From Ancylostoma caninum (Eukaryota; Nematoda; Chromadorea; Rhabditida; Ancylostomatidae), in assembly GCA_037903475.1 (NCBI GenBank), contig JBAJFG010000297.1:434001-498000 (forward strand): 64,000 nt of DNA. Direction: 5' to 3'. A model generated the notes under the pieces. The model did not search any database and was not told where the DNA came from. It worked only from the letters and a program-made list of their open reading frames with translations. The translations under genes were made by a program, and so were the position numbers. Numbering within the stretch: position 1 is the stretch's first letter; each line of letters starts with the position of its first letter. Positions 22,931 through 34,961 of the stretch are shown piece by piece.

Positions 22931-23227
22931 ATGCTCCTGTTGCAGCACACAGGGAAGATTATAGTGCATACTGCGCCTAAATCCAACTGCGTGTTCTGCC
23001 CTGTAGAGGAGAACAGGGACTCGCATTATTCGAGTCACTGCTGCAAGTTCGCGGATCCGGTATCCAGGAAGGTTCAGGGTAGCAAGTTGGGCTTATGCCT
23101 TGAATGCCTGAAACCGTCGCATGGGGACGACTGTAAGGTCGCCTGCGTTGGTTGTGGTCTCGGCCACAATCAACTGTTGTGCAAGTCAAAGCGTCCCCAT
23201 GTCGCCAACAAACGACCACGCAATTGA
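22931..23227 (+). pseudogene. zinc-knuckle, gag-like ORF
   Basis: The 98-codon frame has CVFCPVEENRDSHYSSHC followed by CLECLKPSHGDDC and CVGCGLGHNQLLC, three cysteine-histidine fingers. This spacing resembles a retroelement gag knuckle array common in strongylid repeats. It lies after the envelope-like region, so it probably belongs to a different element copy. A proline-rich tail follows immediately and is shared with 11,293-11,375. Confidence 0.65.
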
Positions 23228-23242
23228 TGACGACTTCTGCAG

Positions 23243-23330
23243 GCAGCCACCGCCACGACCAACCACTCCTGCCGCCAGCCAGAAATGCAGCCCGATGCTG
23301 CGAAGAATTATTGTTGATGTATATTTAAAA
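23243..23330 (+). repeat. LTR-element tail, copy 2
   Basis: Same-orientation match to 11,293-11,375, ending in TGTTGATGTATAT. It directly follows the zinc-knuckle frame, which suggests the 3' end of that element and the first bases of an LTR. The sequence after the shared part differs from copy 1, where Penelope DNA follows. Confidence 0.6.
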
Positions 23331-23344
23331 AAATATTTGGGCTG

Positions 23345-24095
23345 TAAGTACCGGCGGTGTCACCGAGACGCAAAGTGCAGCGGTTAACGATCTCATCTAA
23401 ATAAAGCTGAACCACCACTCATCTCTATTCTTAGTGCAGAGCCTCAAAACTCTGTCGCTGTCATCTGGCTGTCCATTCTGTGGACAATCTTGAAAGGGTT
23501 TCTTATCCAACGTCTTCACGTCATCTGTCCAGATAATGATTGTCAAGGAATAGCCTGCGATCACGATCATGGTTGCCTTTGGGTTCAAAATAGCTGGCAG
23601 ACCAGTATCTCACTGCCCACTGGGAAGGTAATTCCAAGCCGAAACAAACGCAGGATAAGCGGAGCGATCAAATCTGAAGTCATTAACCGTAGTCACTAGA
23701 AAATCAATTGGTCTCATCTTTTGTTTGCGACTTCATTAAAAACCGCAGAAAAGAGCTACATCCAAGCAGCACCTGACAGGGTACAGTATGGCCCACAATT
23801 ATGGTGACACCATGCAAGCCTCCACTCCTAGAATTTACTCTAGATTTCAGCGTCATCCTCCGAATCATATTTATTATTACTTCTCCTTTGGCCATCACCT
23901 TCATAATCACATGAGACATGAGAAATTTCCGACTGGATCTTACCTACTACCCTCTCAGAGTCAACGCTCGATTTTAAAACGATGTTTTTCCGCTCGCTGC
24001 GTTTTCAAATCACTGACCGCTCCCAAGAAATCGGTTCACACAATGATTCGAAGGCGCAAAGTGTGCATAAACACATACAGTCCTTCACAATAATA
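23345..24095. other. no gene seen
   Basis: Possible LTR remainder and unassigned DNA. Frames at 23,490-23,699, 23,704-23,919 and 23,788-24,093 have no recognisable domain. Confidence 0.4.
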
Positions 24096-24203
24096 CTTGC
24101 CTCACGCTTGACCGCCCATCTGCTAAGCCGCACTGCATCACCTATGCATTATCATAGGTGGTGTGACGTGGCTAAGCTGATGGGCGGTTCAGCGTGATGC
24201 AAG
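24096..24203. repeat. 108 bp hairpin element
   Basis: Two arms of about 50 bp are near-perfect reverse complements, from CTTGCCTCACGCTTGACCGC to the matching end GCGTGATGCAAG, around ATGCATTAT. Mismatches are few. It looks like a very small palindromic MITE or a hairpin-forming repeat. A CACACATA microsatellite begins about 15 bp beyond it. Confidence 0.85.
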
Positions 24204-24218
24204 AATTTTTGAAAAAGA

Positions 24219-24256
24219 CTATACACACATACACACACATACACACATACACACAC
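24219..24256. repeat. CACACATA microsatellite
   Basis: Short run of CACACATA and CACACACATA units directly visible next to the hairpin element. Confidence 0.9.
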
Positions 24257-24380
24257 TATTGTACTATAATAATTTAGTTCAAGTTAATTATTAGGGATAG
24301 TTTCCTTTCATTGATTTGATGGGCTAGCTACCGCTCTCCAATCACACATCTGCTACTCAGCCAGCGGCAGCACAAACATA

Positions 24381-24926
24381 CAGTCTATGCGAAACGACGA
24401 GCCTCCTCAGAAGGCGAGAAACGTCTTGGCAGAGCGACTGCGGCGCGACCGTCTTGGCAGCGTTCGTCGAATTGATCAGCTGTTAAGATCAACGCCGGCA
24501 CGTTCAATAGGCAAAAAGGTGGGTTTTCTTTGTTTTCATCCATTGTTCTGGTTTAGTTTTTGAATATATCATCATATATCAGACCATTGCTTGTCTGAGG
24601 CCGTTTTTTCTTTTTTTTATTTGTATGTGTGTTTTGCAGTTTCTACTATGGCCACAAAAAACATCGAAAAAAACACATTCAGATAGAAAAGAAAAGTGCA
24701 AAACAGCCTCAGACAAGCAATGGCCTGATATATGATGATATATTCAAAAAGTAAACCAGAACAATGGATAAAAACAAAGAAAACCCACCTTTTTGCCTAT
24801 TGAGCGTGCCGGCGTTGATCTCAATAGCTGATCAATTCGACGAACGCTGCCAAGACGGCCGCGCCACAATCGCTCTGCCACGAGGCTTCCCGCCTTCTGC
24901 GGGGACTCGTCGTTTCGGATAGACTG
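24381..24926. mobile_element. palindromic Tc1/mariner-type MITE, copy 1
   Basis: The 546 bp element begins CAGTCTATGCGAAACGACGA and ends TCGTCGTTTCGGATAGACTG, with arms of about 220 bp around a 120 bp loop. It is flanked by TA on both sides, the target duplication of Tc1/mariner elements, whose ends often begin CAGT. No transposase is encoded. Two further copies sit in the arms of the large palindrome. Confidence 0.88.
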
Positions 24927-25312
24927 TACGAAGCCGGCCCACAAAAATCATAGTTACTCATATTTACAAATTTTAACTTTCTTTTTTCCTTTTTCACTCT
25001 TTCCTCTTGTGTTCCTCTCACCTTGCTCACTCATTCTCTTAATTTTTCTATTCCTCTCCTCATCTCTTTCTGTTCTAGTCCCCCTCTTCACTGAAGAGCC
25101 TCGGGGGGGGGGGGGGGGGGTTGATAGGATTCAAATATGATTCGTTTGAAGGTAAAGGCGAAACGAATCACATTTTCTTATTTCTGTCGATTTCCCTCTT
25201 GATTTTATCGTGTTTATTTGTACTAGCTGAAGTCATATGAGCTTTCGAGGGTAACCCGGACTCGTATGAGTTCAATTGCTCCTACGGGATATCACAATTT
25301 GTTATTTTTCAG

Positions 25313-25407
25313 ATATTAACAGGCAAACTGCCTACGTGGCCAGTGGCGAGATTTGGACCAGTGATCACTTCGTCCAGTGGATGCAAAAAACAGAGAAGAA
25401 CACAAAG
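25313..25407 (+). CDS. candidate single exon of an unknown gene
   Basis: A strong acceptor (TTATTTTTCAG) and donor (AAG/GTTAGT) bound 95 bp that is open in one frame, reading YVASGEIWTSDHFVQWMQK near its middle. The residue mix looks like real protein. No partner exon was found on either side, and the flanks are repeats, so it may be a stranded or captured exon. I do not recognise it. Confidence 0.35.
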
Positions 25408-26079
25408 GTTAGTTACATACATTGATTTACTGTGTTGATAAAACTTTATTACTTTTGGTAAAATTTTAAGTTTGTATTACTTCGTAGTGATAATGCCATT
25501 GAATAATTAGTTACATATGAATGAAAATTTCAATGTTTTGATATCTTTGCCGGGGGTAAAGTTGAATCCTTGCTAGCTTCACGTTCTCGATTACTATCAA
25601 TGAGAGGTGGAAACTCTTTATCCATCTAAAAAAATTAAGATTCTTTATGGAGTAATCTTACATGTACAAGGATAAATCATTACAATAACTAATGTTTAAT
25701 CAACGTAGGGGATTTACATAGGGGATTTACCGCGGATCGAAAGCTTGCCCTGAGAAGCTGTTCGGATCCGGCCAGAGGCTTGCTAACGACTCGATTGGAT
25801 CGACGACTTGATCGTGAGAGGCCAGTTTGGGCAGCTCAGCAAATAAGTCCCTCGTCCTCTGATGGAATACTTTTCATACTCATTCGGATGCCTGCGGAAG
25901 GCCATAGTGACAGCCTGGCTGAGAAATGCCTCACGTCATTCTTCATGGATGATGGCACCATTGCAATACAGAAATAAGGCAACGACGCCCACTTGCGAAG
26001 CCTGGTGAGTGTGGAAATTATGCGAGAGTCTCTGATGCAAAGATGGCATTGGGGGGGGGGGGAGTGGAGGTAACCGTGC

Positions 26080-27760
26080 TAGTCCGGAAGACACTGACGT
26101 CGCCAGGACTCGCATCGCAACACCGAATGTAGGCATGTTGGTCGCTGGTAGAGCGAGCCTGCAGCCGAACTTCAACGACGAGGGAGCTGTACGAGGTACA
26201 GGGGGCGAGTTAATCACGAGGTACGGGGGGCGAGCAAGTCAGATGAGATCAGGCGCGTTTTCAAGGCCATCTACTATTTCACTACAGGTACTAGAAATGG
26301 AGTCGGGATCGTAGTTTCGAAGTGCTTTCAAGACTCGATTGCAGAAGTACAGTGTTCTGATGATCGCCTAGTGTAGGCTGTCATTGTTACTGAGGAGAGA
26401 GTACTCTGACCGAGCCAAGGACTTCTGAGCTCTGCTTGACGAAAAAACTGCAGCCGTGCTACCGAAAGATTCGAACGTCGTTGCAGGGGATCTGAACGGG
26501 CATGTAGGAGCAGGTAAACGTGGTTATAGATGTCCTTGCGGATCATGACACGCGTAACGAAGAAAGTGGGCATATTCTGGACGCCTGGACACCGGGGAAA
26601 CGAAGTTCCAGAATCTTCCGTCATATCCTAAATTCTTCTATACGGTAATGCGAGGACACAAATCGACTTTATGTTTGTGTGGCGATGCGATCAGATGCTG
26701 GTCACAAATGCGAAGATCGTGCTATACGAGACAGTCGCCACACAACACCGACCGCTTGTACGTTGAAGATAACATCGCTGAAGCACAAATCCGAAAGGAG
26801 ATGGTGACCGACTTAGAATCAAGTGGTGACGATTGAAGGAACATGAAGATGTTATCATTTTTGTCAGAGAAACGTCTTAATCATGTTTTTCTTGGCACAA
26901 AACGGGTGATGATTGGCGGCGCAAGTACTGCGAAGGGAGAAGGGCAGCGGAGGAGGATGTGGTCATGGCTAAGGCGGCCCATCACGAGACGATCAACAAG
27001 AAGCTGTACAAGATAATGGCAAGGGCCTCATCAACGGTTTCGCGAAATCTCGAAAACGCCAAGTGGAAGTTGTGGAGAAGTTTCACGTCAACGACGAGAA
27101 TGGCCAGTTCCAGTGAACTGCAGGAAGGTGAGGCAGCAGTGGACTTTTAGGAGATCTCGATTGAAAATTTGTCCATCCACTCTTCCCAGATATCCCACTA
27201 AGCTATGGGCCCCTTCAGCCGATCAGAGGAGACCGAGGCTGCTCTGAAGCAAATAAACTCGAGAAAAGTTACAGATCCTGTTGACCGGCCTACCTAGTGC
27301 GGCCTCTAACTCAAAGTCACGAAGACCAAGCATCTGTCAACTAGTGCGAACGAGCTCGGCACCATAAACATAAGGGATACTAACCTTCCGAGAATTAACG
27401 CCTTCAAGTACTTAGGATCAGCGGTCACGGCTGCCTCTCCCTAGAAGTTATTGCACGAATCAACAGCGTTGTTAAAATAGCACTCCATGAGCGGTGTGTT
27501 GTGCAGCAAGAACATCACCGACCGACCAAAATCGGAGGTTTTCTGAGCATTTAATCGACCCGTTGCGCTCTATGCATCCGAGTATTGGCCTGCGACCAAA
27601 GGAGTAGAACACCATCTAGCAGTGATGGAAATGAAGAGGGAATTACTCGATGCAATTGCATCTGCAATGAACACTTCGGCAGAGGCTCGGCATCGCCTCT
27701 ATTGCAGACAAGCTTCGCACCGTCACGACTTCGATGGTCAGATATTTCAAGTATTCCAAT
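26080..27760 (+). pseudogene. decayed non-LTR retrotransposon (endonuclease and RT remnants)
   Basis: Successive frame-broken pieces match the apurinic endonuclease of RTE/CR1-like elements: RIATPNVG near 26.11 kb, VVAGDLNGHVGAG near 26.48-26.52 kb, and NARTQIDFMFVWRCDQ followed by YETVATQHRPLVCTLKI at 26.65-26.78 kb. RT-linker sequence (TEAALKQINSRK-like) lies near 27.24 kb, and the RT C-terminal motif INAFKYLGSAVTA near 27.39-27.43 kb. Much of the RT core is deleted. The element is long dead. Confidence 0.75.
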
Positions 27761-27779
27761 TTTTGAATTATTCGAACAT

Positions 27780-27960
27780 TGCCTGGTTAAAAACTTGTTT
27801 TAGTTCATTTCCAATTTTTATCATTATTTTCGAAATATTCAAATTTTTTACGTTTTTATTAATTTTGTTTTGCGTCCCCCGAAGCTTCGGAGACCCCAAT
27901 TTTTTCCCACGCCCTTTTCAAAACTCATCGCCGCATTTGAGGGAGCTAATCGATTGTGTA
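27780..27960 (-). repeat. dispersed repeat, copy shared with 57.7 and 59.3 kb
   Basis: On the minus strand the sequence gives GGGCGTGGGAAAAAATTGGGGTCTCCGAAG and an AT-rich tail. Plus-strand relatives occur near 57,740-57,900 and 59,275-59,460, with the same GGGGTYTCCGCCG box and AT-rich continuation. No coding capacity or termini were defined. Confidence 0.6.
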
Positions 27961-28282
27961 TTTATGTCTCAACACTGTGGGATGGGAGTTCGTCACCATC
28001 CACGGCAGTGTTAGGAGCAGCATGTGTGGGGCGTTGATCTCATCGCGGTGGAGTGTGATGATAGCCAGGTTTTTGCGCCTACATAGTGTGAGGTGCGAAG
28101 AGACACCAAGTTAGGTACTCGGTGTTCTTTATTTTAATATGGTGAATGTGTGAAGTTACGTAAAGTTAGATGGGCGAACTGCACGGAATGCATCTGAGCT
28201 ATCTGACTGAGGCATGTGCGGATCCCTTCCACTCCCCTTCCACTAACTAGCCATTCTTGCCTCCCCCCCCCCCGCACTGGAG

Positions 28283-29236
28283 TTCACTGATGGAGAATGG
28301 ATCAACCGCGACCCAAAAGTGTGGAAGATTTCAGGATAATGGTCCGCCGACATAGGATGAGTCTGCAGTCTAATAGTGTGTGAAACCGCTGGATACGGGT
28401 AACGGCGGGATCATTGATAGAGAATGGGTCCGGCGTAGCCAAGTCGTGTGGGGAAGGGAGATAGCTACTTTGGCGTCCGTAGGTGTGGAAAACATCAAGA
28501 TAATGGTACACCGAAGGACGGAGGTGCATCTGCGTCCAACGACGGGGAAATCTTCATGCGACGGGTCGACCATTCGGAGAGGTGTTCGTACGCAGCCTAA
28601 AATGCTTAGTTTATCATGATACGCAACGAGTCCACTGCTTCTGGAAGATTGCTCAACCCCTCATCTGTACTTGTTTTTATTTGATCATAATTTTGCATAC
28701 TGCTTTCTCCTTTATTTCTCAATCGACCACCTCTAATTCCTCTTGGATATCCGAGCAGAACCTTGTCCGTTGGAGTATCTCAACAACAATCTCAACTTAA
28801 ATCATCTAGAGTGATTATTCACATTTTCTCGGTTGCAGAAAATTGTTCGCGGTCACTAGAGTCACCTGGAGGACACTTCCACGCAGAGTTGGAAATGCCT
28901 GGGCATGGCGGGTCCAAAAGGATGTAAGAAATGCTGTGACAGTGACAACAAACGGGAGGATATATCATTGTATCGGGAAGTACCTTACATGTAGACGTGT
29001 GATGAAAAATTAGCCAGGCTGGCATGAGGAAAAGACTGGAAGTTCAGCATTAGCCGGGCAGCAAGAGTGGTGGATTTTGTGTACGTAAATCATGAGGAAG
29101 ACTTCATATTTGTGCTCAGAAAAAAATAGTTTTGCTTCTTTGTTAATTTTTTAAGGATTTTGCAAAGGGTGGAGCTTTCGCACAATCCTAAAGTAGCTGC
29201 TCCACCCCACTTTCTAGCAGCCCGTAGGAGCACTAG
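28283..29236 (+). mobile_element. second Helitron-like copy with minisatellite and possible captured exon
   Basis: Diverged minisatellite units (28,283-28,585) and a 3' end (29,130-29,236) match the 14.1-15.3 kb element, including the final CACTAGT, although the terminal hairpin is degraded. Between them lies about 550 bp absent from the other copy, part of which looks like coding sequence. Helitrons are known to pick up host fragments. The 5' end is undefined. Confidence 0.45.
28839..29128 (+). pseudogene. possible captured or decayed exon
   Basis: An acceptor-like TCTCGGTTGCAG is followed by a frame reading CSRSLESPGGHFHAELEMPG. A frame break follows, and later VVDFVYVNHEEDFIFVLRKK runs to a stop at 29,128. 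The composition is protein-like but frames shift and contain stops. I cannot name the parent protein. It sits inside the presumed Helitron-like copy. Confidence 0.3.
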
Positions 29237-29940
29237 TCCATAGACATCATCAATTGAATGAAAGGTAAAGGGTCTATTTAGTTTTTTTCACAGAAACAAA
29301 CTTATGAATTAAACGCAGACGAATGAGACCTACTAACTTTATATACAAAGCGAATTGTAATAAATAACTTGGAAACTGAGATAAGAAAAACGTGAGCGCT
29401 AAAGTAAGGGAAGAGATCTTTCTTTGCAGGGGCGCGCCCACTTTTGAATTGGAAAATGGTTGTTTTGTGATGCTGTATCTTTATCTCTAGGATCTGTAGG
29501 ACCAATAGCGACTGTTGCCGAACGAGATTTGTCCAGAGTTCCGTTGCTTCGCCAATAAAGTCCTGCTTCACCTTTCTAAGATGAGTTTCCCTATAATGAA
29601 CAATCAACAGTAGTTTTGCCTTGAATATGAGAGCATGCAGAAGTGAGGTAGGCAGATATCGACCAGAGTGAGGATCCTGGCGTAACCCAACTTGCAAAAT
29701 TTGCTTTCCAGGATAAGTGTTCTCATGGAACCTTGCGCAAACTCTAGGCAAAGGTAAAGACTTTTCAGTGGCATCAATACCGAGTTCCTTATCCTCGACA
29801 TCCTAGCATATTCGTGCTTGACGATTTCAAACTATATCTGACTTTGAAAGCCTTTATTAAGTTTGGTTCCGTCGTTCACACTTGTCACACTTTTATCAGC
29901 CAATGGCCGTTGCCTTTCGAGATTGAGAGATCTGGACCTA
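29237..29940. other. no gene seen
   Basis: Frames at 29,302-29,751 and 29,604-29,801 on the minus strand have no recognisable domain or splice signals. No repeat family was assigned. Confidence 0.4.
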
Positions 29941-29949
29941 TATGAGCTA

Positions 29950-30525
29950 CATGGGAACCACTGCACTTCAGCGGCCCCACTACCGACACCCAAAATTGGA
30001 CACACGAATTTGCTCGAAAACTTGCATACAGGGACAGTGAGGGTGTTGATTAATTATATCACACTCATTTCCGTAATAGTACCGATTTGATTGATCCTAT
30101 CGATTTTTGACCAAGTTTGGTACTCCTCTCACATCTCTCTGTAAATTTGCACACAGGGGTTCTTGAAGGTCAGGATTATGATAGGCATTCCCCAAGAAAA
30201 CGTCGAGTAATTAGCGGAAACATCGAGAATTTCCGAAACTGCCTCTAACCATTGAGGCACATTTGCAGAAAACCTATGAAATCGAGCTCATAATGCAAAA
30301 CAGCTGACGTATTCGTGATCAGAGTATCGTTAAACCCTGTGTGCAAGTTTGGAAAAAAAGTCGATAAAACCAATAAAATCGGTACAACAATGAGAAATGA
30401 GCTTGGTATCCCTGATAAATTCACTCTCTTACCCCTAGGTTCCCCAAGAAATTTATGTTTTTGTGTTTGGGATCGGTAGAAAGGCCGCTGAAATACGATA
30501 ATATGTACCCTAAATGGCTATTTCC
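29950..30525. mobile_element. palindromic MITE related to the 55.5 kb element
   Basis: Inverted arms run from CACTTCAGCGGCCCCACTAC to the near reverse complement ending near AGGCCGCTGAAATACG, with inner AAACTTGCATACAGGG-type sequence shared with the element at 55.5-56.1 kb. The large palindrome begins inside this element at about 30,196, so the right half is also present, truncated, at 41.8-42.13 kb. Confidence 0.75.
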
Positions 30526-31658
30526 GAATTTGCTGGAGTTTTTGCATCTAGATCGGTTTTTTGAACTGAATGCGAGTTTGTTTCAGTGAGGGAAGAATGT
30601 ACAGCAGGCGTCGATGGGAGTTTTTCGCGCCGCCCTACCGCGCCACTCGCGATGGAATCGTTGCCGTAGTGACAGTTTAGGGTTTTCTTGATAGTATTGG
30701 GTTTTAACATAAGTCCTTGCGCTTTTTTCAGTACGATTCTTGCCTCCACACTGGCATTTTCCCGAAACCTGCCCTATATCTTCTGAAAGCGCTTGTCCTC
30801 CTCTATAATACTGCCACCAAGTGCTTCTCAGAAACTTTAATTCCGCTGATTTTTAGACTCGAGAAGAGAAACGCCAATTCGAGGAAAGATACCATTTCTT
30901 CCTTGTATTCAATAGGGACCGGAAAGCATCCGATACTGTTATACGTGCAAACTCTGTAGAATATATACGCGGAAAAATAGCATCAATGGAACTGTTGCAG
31001 GGCCAATTTGGCGATGCTGGCAAGAGTGAGGTCCGACGTTATCATGGGGTAAGATGACCAGAACCTTGCGAATTGATTCTTTTGGCAGAATCATCTCATT
31101 ATTTGATAGCATTGAGTACATCTAGATCATACGATTGTTCTGAAGCAGTTCGCATGTCTTCGTGAAAGAATTCTCTCTGATCAAAGAGACCAAATTTCTA
31201 TTATTTGGGCTCAAAACATCCCTAATGATTGGTCATTTCAGGCAAAACGTCTCTCGACTCAGAATAGGTCGCATGACAAGTTTTGATAGCCTTTCGAGCT
31301 CTAATTGAATGCCAAGATAGGATAGCTGTCGGTTGCGCTGTTTTTCACTGGCTCATTGCTCCACTTCGTAGGCTTAAAACTCAAGCATACTGTCGCTTCA
31401 CAAAAGCTCTTCACAGCGCTCTTGTAGAGGAAGGTTAGCTCTTTCAAATCGTATATGACATGTACCTAAAACAAAACAAATAGGTGGAGAAAAGCGCATT
31501 GGAAAAAAAGCGCAAGGACTTATGTTGACACCTAATGGTTCATCATATTTGGTGTTAACTATCAAGAAAATTAACCAACTAAAAATAAAAAATAAAAATA
31601 AAAATTCCACAGTTTGTTGTCCCGGGAAGTGCACCGCTTTTGACGCTCAATGTATATA

Positions 31659-32208
31659 CAGTCTATCCGAAACGATGAGTCCCCTCAGCTGGCGGGAAAC
31701 GTGGTAGGGGCGCGCCTGCGGCGCGGTTGGCAGCGTAGGTCAAATTGGTCAGCTGTTGGAGATCAACGCTGCCAGGCTCAATTGGCAAAAAGGTGGGTTT
31801 TTCTTTGTTTTTATTCATTCTTGTGGTTTCTTTCTCGGATATATCATCATATGTCAGGCCGTTGCTTGTCTAAGGGCATTTTGAACGTTTCCTTTTTATT
31901 TGAATGTTTTTTTGGATTCTACTATTGCCATCCAGAAGAACGACAAAAAGACACATCCAAATTAATTAAAAAGAAACATGCAAAACACCTTCAGACGAGC
32001 AGCCTGATATATGTTGATATATTCGAGAAAGGAACCACAAGAATGAATAGAAACAAAGAAAAAACCCACCCTTTTGCCAATCGAGCGTGGCAGCGTTGAT
32101 CTCCAACAGCTGATTAATCTGACGTACGCTGCCAAGAAGGCCGCGCCGCAGGCGCGCCACCACGACGTTTCCCGCCGGCTGAGGGGACTCGTCGTTTCGG
32201 ATAGACTA
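31659..32208. mobile_element. palindromic Tc1/mariner-type MITE, copy 2 (left arm)
   Basis: Same family as 24,381-24,926: CAGTCTATCCGAAACGATGA at one end and TCGTCGTTTCGGATAGACT at the other, flanked by TA. It lies in the left arm of the large palindrome and corresponds to the copy at 40,026-40,580. Confidence 0.88.
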
Positions 32209-33070
32209 TATATCCAAAGCCAAACTTTGGCCTCCGGATAAGCAGAAATTCGATCTCATAATAACGAAATGCCCGTAAGCACGTCAAAATAGATCTGTGG
32301 AAGCGGTCAGATGAAGTTTCGAACATATTGATGTTCTAATTGTTGTTACGTAATACAATAGAGGTCTAACTTAAAGGAGGGTCGAGAAGTTGGATATACA
32401 ATGTGATCTTGCTCGTTTTCGAGTCGTTTGAAAGCAACATTCTCTACTGTGCAATGGCACTCATCGTTTCTAACCTTTCAACTGCCGCTTCGCCGAAATC
32501 ATGGATTTGTCGAAGCAGATTAGCCTAAATTTAGCCTTACTTTTGTTCCCGTGGAACAATACGGCTCAGCGCAGGCATCCAGAGTCTCAGCTGCAGCTCC
32601 ACTCAACTCCTGTGATAAGTTCAGGAGGACGGGATGCCTTTTCGAGGCTTGTACAACCAATATACGAGATTCTACCTGGAACAATTGCGTAATCATGAGG
32701 ATCGTAAACTATTTATAGAGGTGGTTCAAAACTGCAGCGAAAAAAAACCTTCACCGATTTACTGCTAATCGAAGGGAACTGGTGGATATTCCAATCAATT
32801 GCAGTCGGGATCTTTTGACTATGAATGGCTGATGAACGCACCGGAATGGCCAACGAGATGGAAGTGAACCCTCTATTTCTGAATGTTGTCGTATATTCCA
32901 GGTTGGTGGGGAATGTTTTCTCGATGGTATTGCAGGCCACCGCGCCCAGTTGAAAAGTAGACCTTAAATAACTGGCCTAGCAACAGTAGAACTTCTTAAA
33001 GTACTAGTGGTTGAGACATATCTGACTGCTTACGAACCCATGTCGATGAAGTGGTATTGGAATTGGCTAC

Positions 33071-33429
33071 TGTAACAACGGGGATTTACCGACAAACTAG
33101 GAAAACACAAGAGTCGATAGCGGACTTCATTTTCGCCCAGGAGGGCAAATGAGGACCAGAACGGTGGTGAGGAAACGACTCAAAAAATGACAGCCGTCAA
33201 TCCAGAAAACAATGCAGCCAACTATCAAGCCAGCGCACCCTTTTATGCCGCTGGGCACTCGCCAACCACAAACGATCAGGTGATTAACAATGATTACAAC
33301 TAAAAACGGAGTAAACAACAGGGGAATCGACAAAACCACACTCAAACGAACAAATAAAACCGCAACAGTCATGACATAAATATTAAATAGCCTTATATAA
33401 CCTAGTAGTTACTATGTGTTTCTCTAACA
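33071..33429 (-). mobile_element. 3' LTR of a BEL-like element (left arm copy)
   Basis: Mirror copy of the 38,805-39,163 LTR. On the minus strand it starts TGTTAGAGAAACAC, right after a purine-rich tract, and ends TTGTTACA. The gag remnant and polyprotein end lie at higher coordinates in this arm. Confidence 0.65.
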
Positions 33430-34961
33430 TTCCTCTCCTAAAGGAATGCGACGTCCTTGTCGCTGAGGAGGCTCTGTAATGCATACAGGCGTCCTCGGCC
33501 ATTCCTCAGCGTCCCAGATTGCTGAAAAAACTGGTTGGTGGCACTGCCACGATAGGGTCCCATGTCGGCAGCAACATAGGAGTGCCATTGTCTTACTTAA
33601 TGTTGATGGGACTCTGAAAGTATCGCGGTTGTTCTAATGACTGGCTAACTGAAGCTCCGGAAACTGGACTTCGGCACGAAGGTATTCTTGCAGCGTAACG
33701 AAGTATTCGTTTATCACTGCCAGTCTGTACGCATCTACAGAGCTGGTCCTTAGGTGAGCCGCTGGACCGTGCTAAGGTTCCTTGACCGATTCAATTACGG
33801 GAATCAGAGTTTTTAAGTTCTGTTTCATCAACGAAGCTGTTTTTCCGGCAAGATCGATTTCTTCAATTGTCTTTTGTTCTTATCATAGGCGCCATGTCCA
33901 CGCGGGAGAGCTACTGCGATAATCTTCACTCTACTATTCGCTGCGTTTGCTAGAGATGTCTAATAACGCCAGCTGGAACCACTACTTCTCGTAGATGTTA
34001 TATCCGTGGCAGGTGTGATGAATACACATATCTGGCCATCTTTTCTCTAGAAGATCACACAAGCAAGGCCGAGCTCACTACAGACTGAAAATTACATTCC
34101 ACATCATTCCGAGACTCGAACACTCAAGATTTTCCGAAAATGAGAGAGAATAAAAGGAAGGAGATTTTAACTGAATTTGGAATTAAAATTAGGAGGTAAA
34201 ACGAATAGTGACACTACTATCGCCAGCCGCATGTGTTGCCCTTGGAGACTGCTTCTTTCTATTCTGTTTCTGAAATGAGAGACAATTTAACAATTGGTGT
34301 CGTCTGAATTTGTAGAAAAAAAAACAAGAGATCGAACAAACCTGTACTTCGCTAGATCTACGAGCACTTAACCTCTTTGTTCCTTCCTCGGAAGCCTTCC
34401 TCTGTGTTGGATCTGGGAGCGGGAGGAAGAGCATGGAACGTTTGGTAACCGCAAGAATGAATCAAACTCTGGGTAACAGGGTTTAAACAGGATTGATTGT
34501 GATAAATGAAGGGGATAGGAGCCTTGATTGATTAGATCGGATAGATCAAAACACAACGTTGGCTCCACCCCCAACACTATAAATGGATTCATCACAGAAT
34601 GAAAGAAGAAAATAATTTCAAACCATGTTTAGACCGCCCCAATAACTGAAATTAACCCAACAAGGAAAAACCAAACAAGAGCGAAAGACACGTACCGCGT
34701 GATCAATTTTTGGAATAAGGAGGTTAGTTGGACGTGACGTCCTGGATACCACTGGAAATGAACTTTTAATCAGTGAATAGTGAGAAATAAGCTAATTTCA
34801 GGGTACACAAATTCAAAATGAATAAGCAGTAAATCGATCCACAGTCTAATTATGTCGTTCTCGAATAAGGCCGATCTTGAAACAAGTCCTCCTTGTGAAA
34901 ATACGGTGCCGTTCTCGAGTTTATGAGGTTCCCCATCAATAGTGATAGCGAAACAGAGGTG

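Noticed and set aside
24381..24430. Hammerhead-like order (ACGACGA, stem, GAAAC, GTC) at the ends of the TA-flanked MITE
   Set aside because: Only five of seven bases of the first box agree and the stem is poor; the resemblance is probably coincidental.
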